A stretch of DNA of 11,054 nt from the NCBI GenBank assembly GCA_021161885.1, contig JAGGZS010000252.1, forward strand, positions 1-11,054, read 5' to 3'. The notes beneath the pieces were generated by a model. That model had not been told where the DNA came from. It ran no database searches and saw only the letters and a list, made by a program, of their open reading frames with translations. The first letter of the stretch is position 1; each line of letters begins with the position of its first letter. Position numbers and translations under genes: made by a program. Source of the DNA: a bacterium (lineage in GTDB: Bacteria; Auribacterota; Auribacteria; Auribacterales; Auribacteraceae). Of the stretch, positions 1 to 7,725 are shown piece after piece.

Positions 1-37
1 AATATCTTGTATGCCAATCTGTTATAAAATTAAACAT
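1..37 (-). CDS. possible 5' end of a divergent gene leaving the left edge (partial)
   Basis: On the - strand an ATG at 37-35 opens a frame that stays open to the window edge and reads MFNFITDWHTRY. A purine-rich GGGAGGGGG lies directly upstream (38-46 on the + strand as CCCCCTCCC), which could act as a strong though closely spaced Shine-Dalgarno site. A promoter-like pair lies about 60 bases further upstream. Twelve residues are too few to assign a family. The divergent arrangement away from the CRISPR genes suggests a separate transcription unit. The call rests on the ribosome-binding site and the open frame only. Confidence 0.35.
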   Translation of the reverse strand, partial: MFNFITDWHTRY

Positions 38-93
38 CCCCCTCCCTTTTTTGGTTGTTTTTAGTTGTTAAAAAATATAGATTATTCAGTAAA

Positions 94-121
94 ATTTTAC
101 CATAATAGACCTTAATAGCAA
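94..121 (-). promoter_or_regulatory. candidate sigma-70 promoter for the left-edge divergent gene
   Basis: On the - strand, TTGCTA (116-121) and TAAAAT (94-99) are separated by 16 bases. They match the -35 and -10 consensus at 4 of 6 and 5 of 6 positions. Transcription would begin near 87 and run left, leaving about a 50-base leader before the ATG at 37. The surrounding DNA is very AT-rich, so chance matches are common. Confidence 0.3.
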
Positions 122-239
122 ATATTTTTTTTGTATAATTTTTATGTTCTGATATTTTTGTATGCTGGATAAAAAAGTCTATACATAATATATAAAAAAT
201 GATATAAAAGAAAACAGGTATATGCAAATCACCTTAAAT

Positions 240-269
240 TTAATAGGCAAACAGATTAAATCCTATAAT
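240..269 (+). promoter_or_regulatory. candidate promoter of the CARF-HEPN-CARF gene
   Basis: TTAATA (240-245, 4 of 6 to the -35 consensus) and a perfect TATAAT (264-269) are 18 bases apart. A transcript starting near 276 would have about a 40-base leader before the ATG at 318, whose own site AAGGGG lies at 307-312. A GAGGAG at 279-284 is not followed by a start codon at usable distance and probably has no role in translation. Confidence 0.4.
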
Positions 270-317
270 TTTTTTTGAGGAGCAAATAGGTTAAAATTTT
301 AGTCTAAAGGGGACATT

Positions 318-2006
318 ATGTCGCGTAAAATTTTTATTACATCAATAGGAACTAGTTGTTATCCGGAAACGCAATATTCTTATAATGGCAAAATAGAGAT
401 TAGTCGATTCGCACCTGTTGCTATAAAAAAATTAATCCCTGATTTAGAAAATGCTGAAACATATTTGTTCTTAAGCAAGGAAGCATTAGAGAAAAATGGA
501 GTTGCATTAAAAGAATCTATAGGCGCAGAACTTATTTCTATACCAATACCGGTAGGCAAGGAAGACTTTAATGAAATTTTTTCTATCATTGAAAGCAAAG
601 TTGGAGAATCTATGCAGTTATATCTTGATATAACGAATGCTCTCCGGTCATTACAGATGATTTTTTTTGCGATATCCATTTATTTTACAGGACTTAAAAA
701 TATAGAAATCAAAGGGATATATTACGGCGCGTTTGAACAAAAAAAGGACAATAAAGCACCTGTGATTGATCTGCTCCCTATTGTAGAAGCGATTGAACTG
801 TTTTATGCGTCAAGGATGTTTCGTGATTATGGTGTCTCAGCGTTGATTGGTGAAAAATTAGAACAAGAACAACAACGTCTTCGTAGTGAGAAAAAAGTTG
901 TATCCGCTCCTAAAACATTTATCAAAACAGGGCGTATATTGAAAAAAATTTCGTTAGGGTTGGCTAATGCGGATGCTATGTTTATAGCGTCTAAATGTAT
1001 TAACTTAACCAAAGTTAGTAAATCTGACACTGAGTTTCATTCTTTTTTGCCTTTATCAGAAACACTCATAAAAAGTATAAAAAAAGCATATAAAGCATTT
1101 AGTGACCCGTTGGAAGTAAATGCGTTAACTGAGAAAGAGTTACAACGGGAAGAACGAATTATTGAATGGTATATGAACCACGAGCAATACAAAAACGCAT
1201 TATCTTTAATGAGGGAATGGTTGGTTAATAAACTTTTATTTTTTTCAGAAAAAAGAGATATATGGTTAGATTACGAAAAAGCAAGAAAATTCGCGGAAAG
1301 GAAAATAAACCTGTTAATAAAGTTATTAAAAGACAAAAAACTATTTTCACCAGACATGAAAAAATTTGCAAAGGTAGCGCAAAAAATATTTCTTATGCGC
1401 AATAAAGTATCTCACGGGGGATTTTCTATAGAAACCGATAGAATAAATTATAATACTATTCATAGAGAAGTGGGAGAATATTGGGATGAAGCAAAACAGA
1501 TTGGTCCCGAAATATTTCAAAATATATTAAAAAGAAGTATTAGAGGGAAAATACTTATTATATCGCCTTTAGGTTTGGCGCCGGGGATGCTTTATACATT
1601 ATTGAGTATGGAAGAAATAGTAAAATGCTATTTAGCGGAATTGATGTTGATAACATCTGAACAAGCGCAAAAGTGTATAGAAGAATGTTTAGAAAAAGTC
1701 GGCAGAGCGATTCCGTATACTCCTTTTTGTTTAAAAAATCCTTATATTGATATTTTGTCAGAAAAAGACATTAAAGACAAATGGCTTGATAAAATAATTT
1801 CAGCGGATAAAATAATCATTAATTATACTGGCGGGACATCTATTATGCAGGTTAACATTGTAAGAATATCTAATATTATTAGAAGCTATGATATTCCATT
1901 TAAAGAAGTAGTTGTTACAGATAAACGTTCTCTCGGCGAACAACAGGCAAACCCGTATGTTAAGGGTGAAGTTTGTCCTATTTTTGAATCTGACTATTTT
2001 TGTTGA
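318..2006 (+). CDS. CARF-HEPN-CARF type III CRISPR ancillary RNase (Csx1/TM1812-like) with an additional C-terminal CARF-like domain
   Basis: Predicted cOA-activated ribonuclease of the type III system. Residues 1 to about 180 look like a TM1812/Csx1-type CARF domain: strand plus loop FITSIGTS (6-13), and LDITNALRSLQ (103-113), a variant of the family's DxTHGxR motif. A helical HEPN region follows, with IEWYMNHEQYKNAL (282-295) and the RNase signature RNKVSH (R361 to H366, the R-x4-H spacing). Instead of ending there, the protein continues into a second Rossmann-like unit: KILIISPLGLAPG (411-423), then a hydrophobic strand and NYTGGTSIMQ (502-511), where the TGGT loop is a CARF hallmark. At 562 residues it is clearly longer than the roughly 400-480 residues usual for single-CARF Csx1 proteins. 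AAAGGGGA lies just before the ATG. It is the first gene of the locus, separated from cmr1 by 52 bases. Whether the second CARF senses, degrades or merely binds a messenger is not known from sequence. CARF and HEPN calls are firm, the ring-nuclease idea is speculative. Confidence 0.85.
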   Translation: MSRKIFITSIGTSCYPETQYSYNGKIEISRFAPVAIKKLIPDLENAETYLFLSKEALEKNGVALKESIGAELISIPIPVGKEDFNEIFSIIESKVGESMQLYLDITNALRSLQMIFFAISIYFTGLKNIEIKGIYYGAFEQKKDNKAPVIDLLPIVEAIELFYASRMFRDYGVSALIGEKLEQEQQRLRSEKKVVSAPKTFIKTGRILKKISLGLANADAMFIASKCINLTKVSKSDTEFHSFLPLSETLIKSIKKAYKAFSDPLEVNALTEKELQREERIIEWYMNHEQYKNALSLMREWLVNKLLFFSEKRDIWLDYEKARKFAERKINLLIKLLKDKKLFSPDMKKFAKVAQKIFLMRNKVSHGGFSIETDRINYNTIHREVGEYWDEAKQIGPEIFQNILKRSIRGKILIISPLGLAPGMLYTLLSMEEIVKCYLAELMLITSEQAQKCIEECLEKVGRAIPYTPFCLKNPYIDILSEKDIKDKWLDKIISADKIIINYTGGTSIMQVNIVRISNIIRSYDIPFKEVVVTDKRSLGEQQANPYVKGEVCPIFESDYFC

Positions 2007-2012
2007 TATAGT
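1984..2012 (+). promoter_or_regulatory. candidate internal promoter for the cmr operon
   Basis: TTGAAT (1984-1989, 4 of 6) and TATAGT (2007-2012, 5 of 6) are separated by exactly 17 bases. They overlap the last codons of the upstream gene and lie in front of the only sizeable gap in the locus. Transcription would start near 2019, giving about 40 bases of leader to cmr1. This would let the Cmr complex be made independently of the first effector gene. Confidence 0.4.
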
Positions 2013-2047
2013 GATATTAAATGAACCGATTTTTTAAAATAAAAAAA

Positions 2048-2053
2048 AGAAGG
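2048..2053 (+). promoter_or_regulatory. ribosome binding site that sets the cmr1 start
   Basis: AGAAGG ends five bases before the ATG at 2059, the usual spacing. An in-frame GTG at 2053 overlaps this site and would have no room for it, so the ATG is the better start. Confidence 0.6.
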
Positions 2054-2058
2054 TGGCT

Positions 2059-3240
2059 ATGTCTAAACCTAAAATTATTGAAGCAACGTATCGTATAGTA
2101 ACCCCAATGTTTATTGGTGATGTTGAGAAAAAAGCGTCCGGCATTACTCCGGCTTCAGTGAAAGGAGCATTGCGTTTTTGGTGGCGTGCCTTGAACTGGG
2201 GACGTATAAGGGACAACAAAGGTTCTGATGCTGAAGCATTACGAGCATTACACAAGGAAGAAGGGGAATTATTAGGTAGTGTCGGGAACTCAGAAAAGGG
2301 GGGAATTGTTGGAGGGCAAGGACGATTTTTTTTGCGTGTAACCTTAAAAAATGAGCAGAAATGGCAGGAAAGAGGGTTAATAAATTGGGCAAAGTACCTT
2401 CTCGGACAAGGGTTTAGAGATGGTCTATTACGCAATGCTCTTTTAGGTGATTTATATTTAACATGTGTGTTGAAACCAAAGATATCCCAAGAACAAAGCA
2501 AGCAGTTAATGGATGCTATATTGGCACTGGGAATGTTTGGTGGTTTGGGTGCTCGTGCTCGGAAAGGGTTTGGAGCACTTGCAATCCAATCTTTAAAAAT
2601 ATCTGATGAAGAAAAAAAAATTCCACAGAATAAAAATGATTATATTGGTTTTGTAAAAAAATTGGCTGAAAAGTATTCTTGGAAATTGATAAAAGAAAAA
2701 CCGCCGTTTACTGCATTTTGTGCCGAAACTAGAATAGATGTGTCTGTAAGCGGTACTAACCCAATGGGCTTGTTAGACGAAATTGGCAAGGAACAACAAT
2801 TATATCGTTCATGGGGAAGGAATGGTAAAGTCAATGGGATTGAAGCTGAACGTAATTTTGAAGAAGACCATGACCTTGTTCTTGGCGTAATAAACGGAAA
2901 AGAGCCAAAAACGTTACCTAAAAGAATAGTATTTGGGTTACCGCATAATTATTATTTTTCATCTGCTAATAGTGGTGTTGACATTGCACCGAAAGAAGAA
3001 TCTCGGACGCGTAGGGCATCTCCATTGTTTATACATGTTCATCAATTTACAGATAATTCATCTGTATTGATACAATCTCTTTTTCCTGCTACCTTTTTAC
3101 CAGAGGGGACAAAAGTTCAGTTCAAAAGTAGAAGTCAAAACTCTTTTGATGTGACCGTAAATGATGAGACTATTGATTGGGATGTAATCTATAAGTATCT
3201 CGATCGCGATAGGTTTTCTGCAAAGGAGACGATACTATGA
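2059..3240 (+). CDS. cmr1: type III-B CRISPR RAMP subunit Cmr1
   Basis: Cmr1 is a RAMP protein sitting near the distal (crRNA 3') end of the Cmr complex, where it takes part in target RNA binding. The 393-residue length fits a two-RRM Cmr1. The N terminus shows the family opening TYRIVTPMFIGD (10-21) followed by ITPASVKGALRFWWRAL (29-45), the most recognisable Cmr1 motif. The RAMP glycine-rich loop GGLGARARKGFG is at 161-172. The C-terminal half is less conserved. The stop overlaps the cmr2 start in an ATGA, implying coupled translation. I chose the ATG at 2059 rather than GTG 2053 because of the ribosome-binding site spacing, and the difference is two residues. Family assignment is firm. Confidence 0.93.
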   Translation: MSKPKIIEATYRIVTPMFIGDVEKKASGITPASVKGALRFWWRALNWGRIRDNKGSDAEALRALHKEEGELLGSVGNSEKGGIVGGQGRFFLRVTLKNEQKWQERGLINWAKYLLGQGFRDGLLRNALLGDLYLTCVLKPKISQEQSKQLMDAILALGMFGGLGARARKGFGALAIQSLKISDEEKKIPQNKNDYIGFVKKLAEKYSWKLIKEKPPFTAFCAETRIDVSVSGTNPMGLLDEIGKEQQLYRSWGRNGKVNGIEAERNFEEDHDLVLGVINGKEPKTLPKRIVFGLPHNYYFSSANSGVDIAPKEESRTRRASPLFIHVHQFTDNSSVLIQSLFPATFLPEGTKVQFKSRSQNSFDVTVNDETIDWDVIYKYLDRDRFSAKETIL

Positions 3241-5186
3241 CCACCAAAAAATATTTCTATTTTACCATTGGACCGGTACAAGGATTTGTCGCTCAAGCAC
3301 GACGGACCCGTGATTTTTGGGCTGGTTCGTTTATCCTTTCGTGGCTTTCTGCGGTTGCAATGAAAGAAGTAGACAAACAAGGCGGAACAATACAGTTTCC
3401 CAAAGCGGATACAATTTTTCTCGATTGGATAGAAGGTATACAAGATAACGGCAACCCGCCGACTCAAGGAAGTATCCCAAATCGGTTTAAAGCCAAAGTG
3501 AACAGTAACTTTTGCCCAGAAAAAATTGAGGAGAGTGTGCGGTTTGCGTGGAAATCATTAGCAGATGTTATCTACAAAGGAGATTTTCAAAACATAGAAT
3601 CCGAACAGACTAAAAAAATATGGGATCGGCAAATTAAAGGATTCTGGGAGATCAGTTGGGTTATAACATCTGATGAACGGGATAGTTCTGTTCTCGATAG
3701 GCGTAAAAATTTGCGTATTTGGATGCCTCCTGATGAAGCGGGCGTTAAATGTTCGCTTATGGATGGGTGGCAGGAATTGTCAGGTGTTGAAAAACCACAA
3801 AGTAAGCAACTTGAGGCATTCTGGCAACAGATTCGGAAAAAAGTTGGCAATGATCTAAAAAAAGGCGAACATCTTTCTGCTGTCGCATGGGTGAAACGTC
3901 GATTTGCGCATTATTTTAAAGATGTTGATAAAGAAATGAAATCAGATTGGACTCTGAGGGGATGGAAATTGAAAGAATCTGTTCCATCTGTTGCGTATCT
4001 GGCAGCTGTTCATTGGTTGGAAAATGTTCTCATTCAAACAGCTAATAATGAGAAAGTAAAACGTGTTTTTGAATGCTTTTATAATCTTGCTTTGGAATTG
4101 ACAAAATCGCATGGTGAATTGAATACGCGGATAAAATGCATTGCGACTGTGACTGTTTTAAATGAAAAATGGAAATCACTGGATGGAAATATTTTTTTTG
4201 AAGATGTATTACAAAATAAGAATAATTATCCAGATCAAAAGAAGGCAAAAAAAGTTGTAGGCGCACTTAAAAAATTGCGAAAAAGTTGTAATCTTGGATC
4301 AGTAACACCGTTTTACGCTGTTCTGTTGATGGATGGCGATTCGCTCGGTAAACATATGAGTGATTCTGATAAGCAGGGTACTATTTCAGATGGGTTAAAG
4401 GAATTTACCGATGGTGTAAAGCAAAGAGTTGATGCACACAATGGATTTCTGATTTATGCTGGTGGTGATGATGTATTGGCTCTGCTGCCATTGGAGGATG
4501 CTTTTAAGTGTGCGGTTAAGTTGCGGGCTCATTACCTAAGGTGCTTCAAAGATGCGAAGTTCTCTGCAAGTATTTCCGGAGCAATAGAGTTTGCGCATAT
4601 CCACGCACCGCTAACGAAGATACTGAAGGATTCACACAATTTGCTCGATAATGTAGCGAAAGAAGGTTGTGGTCGTGATGCTATTGCTGTGAGAGTATGG
4701 AAACAGAGCGGTAAGGCGTTAGAATGGGCTCAACCTTGGGATATTGCTTTAGATAAAGATGATGTGATTATTAGTAACTTAGCGAAAGAGTTTGCAAAAA
4801 GCCATGATGACTCAAAACAGTTTTCCAGTAGTTTCTTCTATAAAATCCGTACATATTTTGATTTACTCAATCCTTCCGTAAAAGAAGCGGGTATTGAAGG
4901 TCATAATAAAGAAAATGATGAAAATAGCTCTTCCGAATGCTATTTGACCGAAGAAGAAGCGGTTGATTTGATGGCGATGGAATATGTTGTGTCTCATGTT
5001 GCCGGTCAAGATAAAAAAGAAATTTGTTTATCACAAGCAAGAAATATTGTGAAACCTTTACTTCAACAATGCCGGCGAGTAATTAGGGAACCAGAAAAAG
5101 AGAGGGATGATTGGGAAAAAAGTAAACGATTGGAAGTAGATGGTGCGTTACTGGTTCGCTTTCTTGCTCGGAAAGGAGTGGAATAA
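3237..5186 (+). CDS. cmr2: Cas10-family subunit Cmr2, HD-less, with intact GGDD cyclase motif
   Basis: Large subunit of the Cmr complex, expected to make cyclic oligoadenylate from ATP when target RNA is bound. The protein starts directly with the post-HD part of Cmr2: FTIGPVQGFVAQARRTRDFW (9-28), then IPNRF. The first Palm domain carries LLMDGDSLGKHM around M365-D366-G367-D368, and the second carries YAGGDDVLALLP with G409-G410-D411-D412, the metal-binding cyclase centre. At 649 residues it lacks the about 200-residue N-terminal HD domain found in longer Cmr2 proteins, and I see no CxxC pairs for the zinc finger described in archaeal Cmr2. It should therefore signal but not cut DNA. AAGGAG lies eight bases before the ATG, and the gene is overlapped by cmr1 (ATGA) and cmr3 (TAATG). 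HD-less Cmr2 is common in bacteria, so this does not look like a truncation. Confidence 0.95.
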   Translation: MTTKKYFYFTIGPVQGFVAQARRTRDFWAGSFILSWLSAVAMKEVDKQGGTIQFPKADTIFLDWIEGIQDNGNPPTQGSIPNRFKAKVNSNFCPEKIEESVRFAWKSLADVIYKGDFQNIESEQTKKIWDRQIKGFWEISWVITSDERDSSVLDRRKNLRIWMPPDEAGVKCSLMDGWQELSGVEKPQSKQLEAFWQQIRKKVGNDLKKGEHLSAVAWVKRRFAHYFKDVDKEMKSDWTLRGWKLKESVPSVAYLAAVHWLENVLIQTANNEKVKRVFECFYNLALELTKSHGELNTRIKCIATVTVLNEKWKSLDGNIFFEDVLQNKNNYPDQKKAKKVVGALKKLRKSCNLGSVTPFYAVLLMDGDSLGKHMSDSDKQGTISDGLKEFTDGVKQRVDAHNGFLIYAGGDDVLALLPLEDAFKCAVKLRAHYLRCFKDAKFSASISGAIEFAHIHAPLTKILKDSHNLLDNVAKEGCGRDAIAVRVWKQSGKALEWAQPWDIALDKDDVIISNLAKEFAKSHDDSKQFSSSFFYKIRTYFDLLNPSVKEAGIEGHNKENDENSSSECYLTEEEAVDLMAMEYVVSHVAGQDKKEICLSQARNIVKPLLQQCRRVIREPEKERDDWEKSKRLEVDGALLVRFLARKGVE

Positions 5187-6382
5187 TGATAAAGCAAACA
5201 TGGAGATTCTCCGCTCTTGACACTTGGTTTTTTAGAGAGGCCCGTCAAATGGAATCTTTCGGCGGTTCGGAGTTAGATACTGTTTTTCCGCCTCCTGCAC
5301 GTACTGTCATGGGGGCAATTCGTACCGCTATGGGAGAAGCACTTGGTGTAGATTGGCAAGAATATAAAAATAATGAAAACTATAAAATTAATGAAATACC
5401 TTTTCGGGAATATATTGGATATGACGATAATACCGGTAAACTATCTATAGATGGACCTTGGTTAAGTATTCAACGAAACGGTATGTATGAGCGTCTTTAT
5501 CCGATTCCCAGCAATCTGTTTCGAGTCAAAGAGGAACAAAAGATTATTCGATTACAGGTTGATAGTCCAATTTATTGCGATCTTGGCAAGGCAGTACGTT
5601 TACTGAAATTACCCGATCTGTCAGATCAAGATAGAAAACCTAAATCATTGACCGGATGGATTTCTGAAAAAGGATTAGAATCATTTCTTGCCGGAAAAGA
5701 TGACAATATTTCTGATAAGGAATTATTTACAGATAATAAAGTTAAAGAACAGTTGTTTCAAAGAGAATCACGCTTAGGTATAGCACGAGACAATACAACG
5801 GGAACGGCACAAGAAGGGATGCTTTATCAAATACGTCATATTCGTCCATATTCTAATATTGCATTGGAAGTTGATATCACCGCTGATTATAATAGTGTAT
5901 TAGAGCCTGTAAATTTAATTCGGTTAGGCGGTGAGAATCGTTTAGCCGGCATAAGGATTTCTAAGAAAAAAAATATTGAAATAAAAGCTCCTCAAGCAAC
6001 TAAAGATTCTTATGGAATCATATTAACATTACTTACTCCGGCATTATTTGGTAATAGAGAATGGCTGTTACCCGGGTTTAAACTTATTGAGCAGGATAAA
6101 GAAACTGTTTGGAAGGGGAATCTTTTGGGAATAGATTTAACTATTCATGCAGCTGTTCTCGGTAAAGCGCAAAGAGAAGGCGGTTGGAATCTTATGAAAC
6201 GAAAATCTCGCCCAGTTCAAAGTTTAGTACCCGCTGGAAGCCTTTATTATTGTAAGGTTGCCGGAGATATAGATAATGCGATCAATGCATTACATTTAAA
6301 AAAGATTGGTAGTGATAATAAGTTAGGCAGGGGATTACTTGCTGTTGGATTATGGAAAAATAATGAAATTATAATAGATTAA
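5186..6382 (+). CDS. cmr3: type III-B CRISPR RAMP subunit Cmr3
   Basis: Cmr3 belongs to the RAMP (Cas5-like) group and caps the 5' tag end of crRNA next to Cmr2. Sequence support is the opening FSALDTWFFREARQMESFGG (8-27) and the run FPPPARTVMGAIR (34-46), both characteristic of Cmr3, and a C-terminal glycine-rich segment KLGRGLLAVGLW. The 398-residue length is normal for bacterial members. The ATG overlaps the cmr2 stop (TAATG) and has AAGGAG seven bases upstream. cmr4 follows within 15 bases. Sequence identity to a specific homologue was not tested, but the motif pattern leaves little doubt. Confidence 0.92.
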   Translation: MIKQTWRFSALDTWFFREARQMESFGGSELDTVFPPPARTVMGAIRTAMGEALGVDWQEYKNNENYKINEIPFREYIGYDDNTGKLSIDGPWLSIQRNGMYERLYPIPSNLFRVKEEQKIIRLQVDSPIYCDLGKAVRLLKLPDLSDQDRKPKSLTGWISEKGLESFLAGKDDNISDKELFTDNKVKEQLFQRESRLGIARDNTTGTAQEGMLYQIRHIRPYSNIALEVDITADYNSVLEPVNLIRLGGENRLAGIRISKKKNIEIKAPQATKDSYGIILTLLTPALFGNREWLLPGFKLIEQDKETVWKGNLLGIDLTIHAAVLGKAQREGGWNLMKRKSRPVQSLVPAGSLYYCKVAGDIDNAINALHLKKIGSDNKLGRGLLAVGLWKNNEIIID

Positions 6383-6385
6383 ATG

Positions 6386-6391
6386 AGGGGT
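6386..6391 (+). promoter_or_regulatory. ribosome binding site that sets the cmr4 start
   Basis: GAGGGG lies six bases upstream of the ATG at 6398. The earlier in-frame ATG at 6383 abuts the cmr3 stop, has only AT-rich DNA upstream and contains this site inside its own reading frame, so 6398 is the more likely start. Confidence 0.6.
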
Positions 6392-6397
6392 GATTCA

Positions 6398-7333
6398 ATG
6401 GAAAAAGAAAAAAATCAAGTAACAAAATTAGTCGGATTATTAACACAAACCTCATTACATGCTGGTACAGGGCAGAATACTGGTGTTATAGATTTACCTA
6501 TCCAGCGAGAAGGGCATAATGGCTGGCCGTGTGTTTTTGGATCTGCCGTTAAGGGCGCTCTCCGTGCTATAGCAGTGACAAAACACGGAGAAGAAGACTC
6601 TGATTTATTGGAAGTATTTGGACCGCCACCTAATACGGAGATAACTCAAGACTATGCATCTGCTATAGCGGTTACGGATGCCCGTCTTTTATTGTTGCCA
6701 GTGCGGTCATTGACGTCTCAATTTAAATGGGTAACTTGTCCTGAGGCGTTAAATAGATTAAAACGCGATGCTAACCTGCTTGGATTATCTATTGATTTAG
6801 ACATTAGCACAATGATAAAAGCTATAGAGGCTGATAAATGTATTGTATATAAAGAAGCAAATGACCAATATTTATTTTTAGAAGAGTATCGTTTTTCTGT
6901 TGAGAAGAATAAAGAATTAGATAAAATAATAACAGTATTATCTGGCATTATGCAACGGGATGATGCGGAATCAGTCCTTAAAGAACAGTTAGTTATTGTT
7001 AACAATGATATTTTTTCTTATTTAGTAAAACACGCTGTTCCTGTCAATGCGCATATTTCTGTTGATACAGAAACAAAAATTGTTAAAACCGGAGCACTTT
7101 GGTATGAAGAGACACTTCCACCAGATACGTTGCTCTATACTGCTTTAATTGCAAGAAACTCACGAAAAAAATCAGGGAATGGAAATAAAACATCTAAAGA
7201 AGTTATGAAGTTTGTTACTGCTTGCTTTGAGGAACATCATTGGCTTCAAGTAGGCGGTAACGAAACTGTTGGTATGGGATGGTGTGGTGTTAAGATATAT
7301 CCTGAAGCCAACAGTGAAGGAGGTGCCGAATGA
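6398..7333 (+). CDS. cmr4: type III-B CRISPR backbone RNase Cmr4
   Basis: Cmr4 forms the repeated backbone of the complex and cleaves bound target RNA at six-nucleotide intervals. From the chosen start, the protein is 311 residues. LHAGTGQNTGVIDLPIQRE (20-38) is the diagnostic motif, with D32 aligning with the catalytic aspartate of known Cmr4 proteins and H21 in the conserved LHAGTG. FGSAVKGALRA follows, as in other Cas7-type RAMPs, and the C-terminal glycine loop VGGNETVGMGW completes the pattern. The upstream ATG at 6383 would add five residues (MRGDS) but lacks a ribosome binding site. The stop overlaps the cmr5 start in ATGA. RNase activity is predicted to be intact. Confidence 0.93.
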   Translation: MEKEKNQVTKLVGLLTQTSLHAGTGQNTGVIDLPIQREGHNGWPCVFGSAVKGALRAIAVTKHGEEDSDLLEVFGPPPNTEITQDYASAIAVTDARLLLLPVRSLTSQFKWVTCPEALNRLKRDANLLGLSIDLDISTMIKAIEADKCIVYKEANDQYLFLEEYRFSVEKNKELDKIITVLSGIMQRDDAESVLKEQLVIVNNDIFSYLVKHAVPVNAHISVDTETKIVKTGALWYEETLPPDTLLYTALIARNSRKKSGNGNKTSKEVMKFVTACFEEHHWLQVGGNETVGMGWCGVKIYPEANSEGGAE

Positions 7334-7725
7334 ATCAAACTATTGAACAACAACGGGCAAAGTATGCATTAGAAAAAGTTAAAGAATTTGCAGAAAAATA
7401 TAAAGGGGATAAAAAAACAAAGGAAGAATATAAAAGTTATGCGTCGCAATTACCCGTTATGATCTGTCAGAATGGTTTAGGACAAGCAAGTGCTTTTTAT
7501 TTTTCTAAAGGGGGAACACATAAGGAATTGTATATGCTGCTTAGCGATTGGCTTTGTAAAGAGAATCCAATATATATAGATCATAAAGAAAATTTATTAG
7601 AAGGAATTACACAATCGAATCAGCAAGTATATCGTTTGGCGCAGGCAGAAGCACAAGCATTTATGCAATGGGTTGTGAAGTTTGCAAAGGTTTATATGGT
7701 TGATGATAAGGAGGATAAAAAATGA
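7330..7725 (+). CDS. cmr5: type III-B CRISPR small subunit Cmr5
   Basis: Cmr5 is the small, all-helical subunit forming the second filament (belly) beside the Cmr4 backbone. The 131-residue protein has the expected start QQRAKYALEKVKEFAEKY (8-25) and the conserved central part YASQLPVMICQNGLGQASAF, which is typical of Cmr5. A very strong AAGGAGGT (7317-7324) lies five bases before the ATG, possibly boosting expression because this subunit is needed in several copies. It overlaps both neighbours by four bases. Identification is secure from motif, size and position between cmr4 and cmr6. Confidence 0.92.
   Translation: MNQTIEQQRAKYALEKVKEFAEKYKGDKKTKEEYKSYASQLPVMICQNGLGQASAFYFSKGGTHKELYMLLSDWLCKENPIYIDHKENLLEGITQSNQQVYRLAQAEAQAFMQWVVKFAKVYMVDDKEDKK

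Larger units (their letters stand above)
38..317. other. AT-rich intergenic region without a convincing gene
   Basis: This stretch separates the CARF-HEPN-CARF gene from whatever lies to the left. A 65-codon - strand frame (227-30) exists, but it has no ribosome binding site that I can see, is made of AT-rich codons and resembles no family I know, so I do not call it. No CRISPR repeats, tRNA or clear terminator hairpin is visible. The region most likely holds back-to-back promoters. Confidence 0.5.

Noticed and set aside
30..227. 65-codon - strand frame rich in I, F, Y and K
   Set aside because: AT-rich DNA gives such frames by chance. I see no ribosome binding site, and its end overlaps the better-supported start at 37.
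2021..2098. 25-codon frame starting ATG AAC CGA between the first gene and cmr1
   Set aside because: It has no ribosome binding site, overlaps cmr1 in another frame and shows no protein-like pattern beyond a poly-A-encoded basic run.
2034..2501. 155-codon - strand frame opposite cmr1
   Set aside because: It is the antisense shadow of a clearly identified cmr1, whose motifs explain the sequence in the + frame.
3237..5186. Cmr2 as a truncated pseudogene because of its short N terminus
   Set aside because: The start has a good ribosome binding site at proper spacing, overlaps cmr1 as in intact operons, and all cyclase motifs are present. HD-less Cmr2 is a known form.
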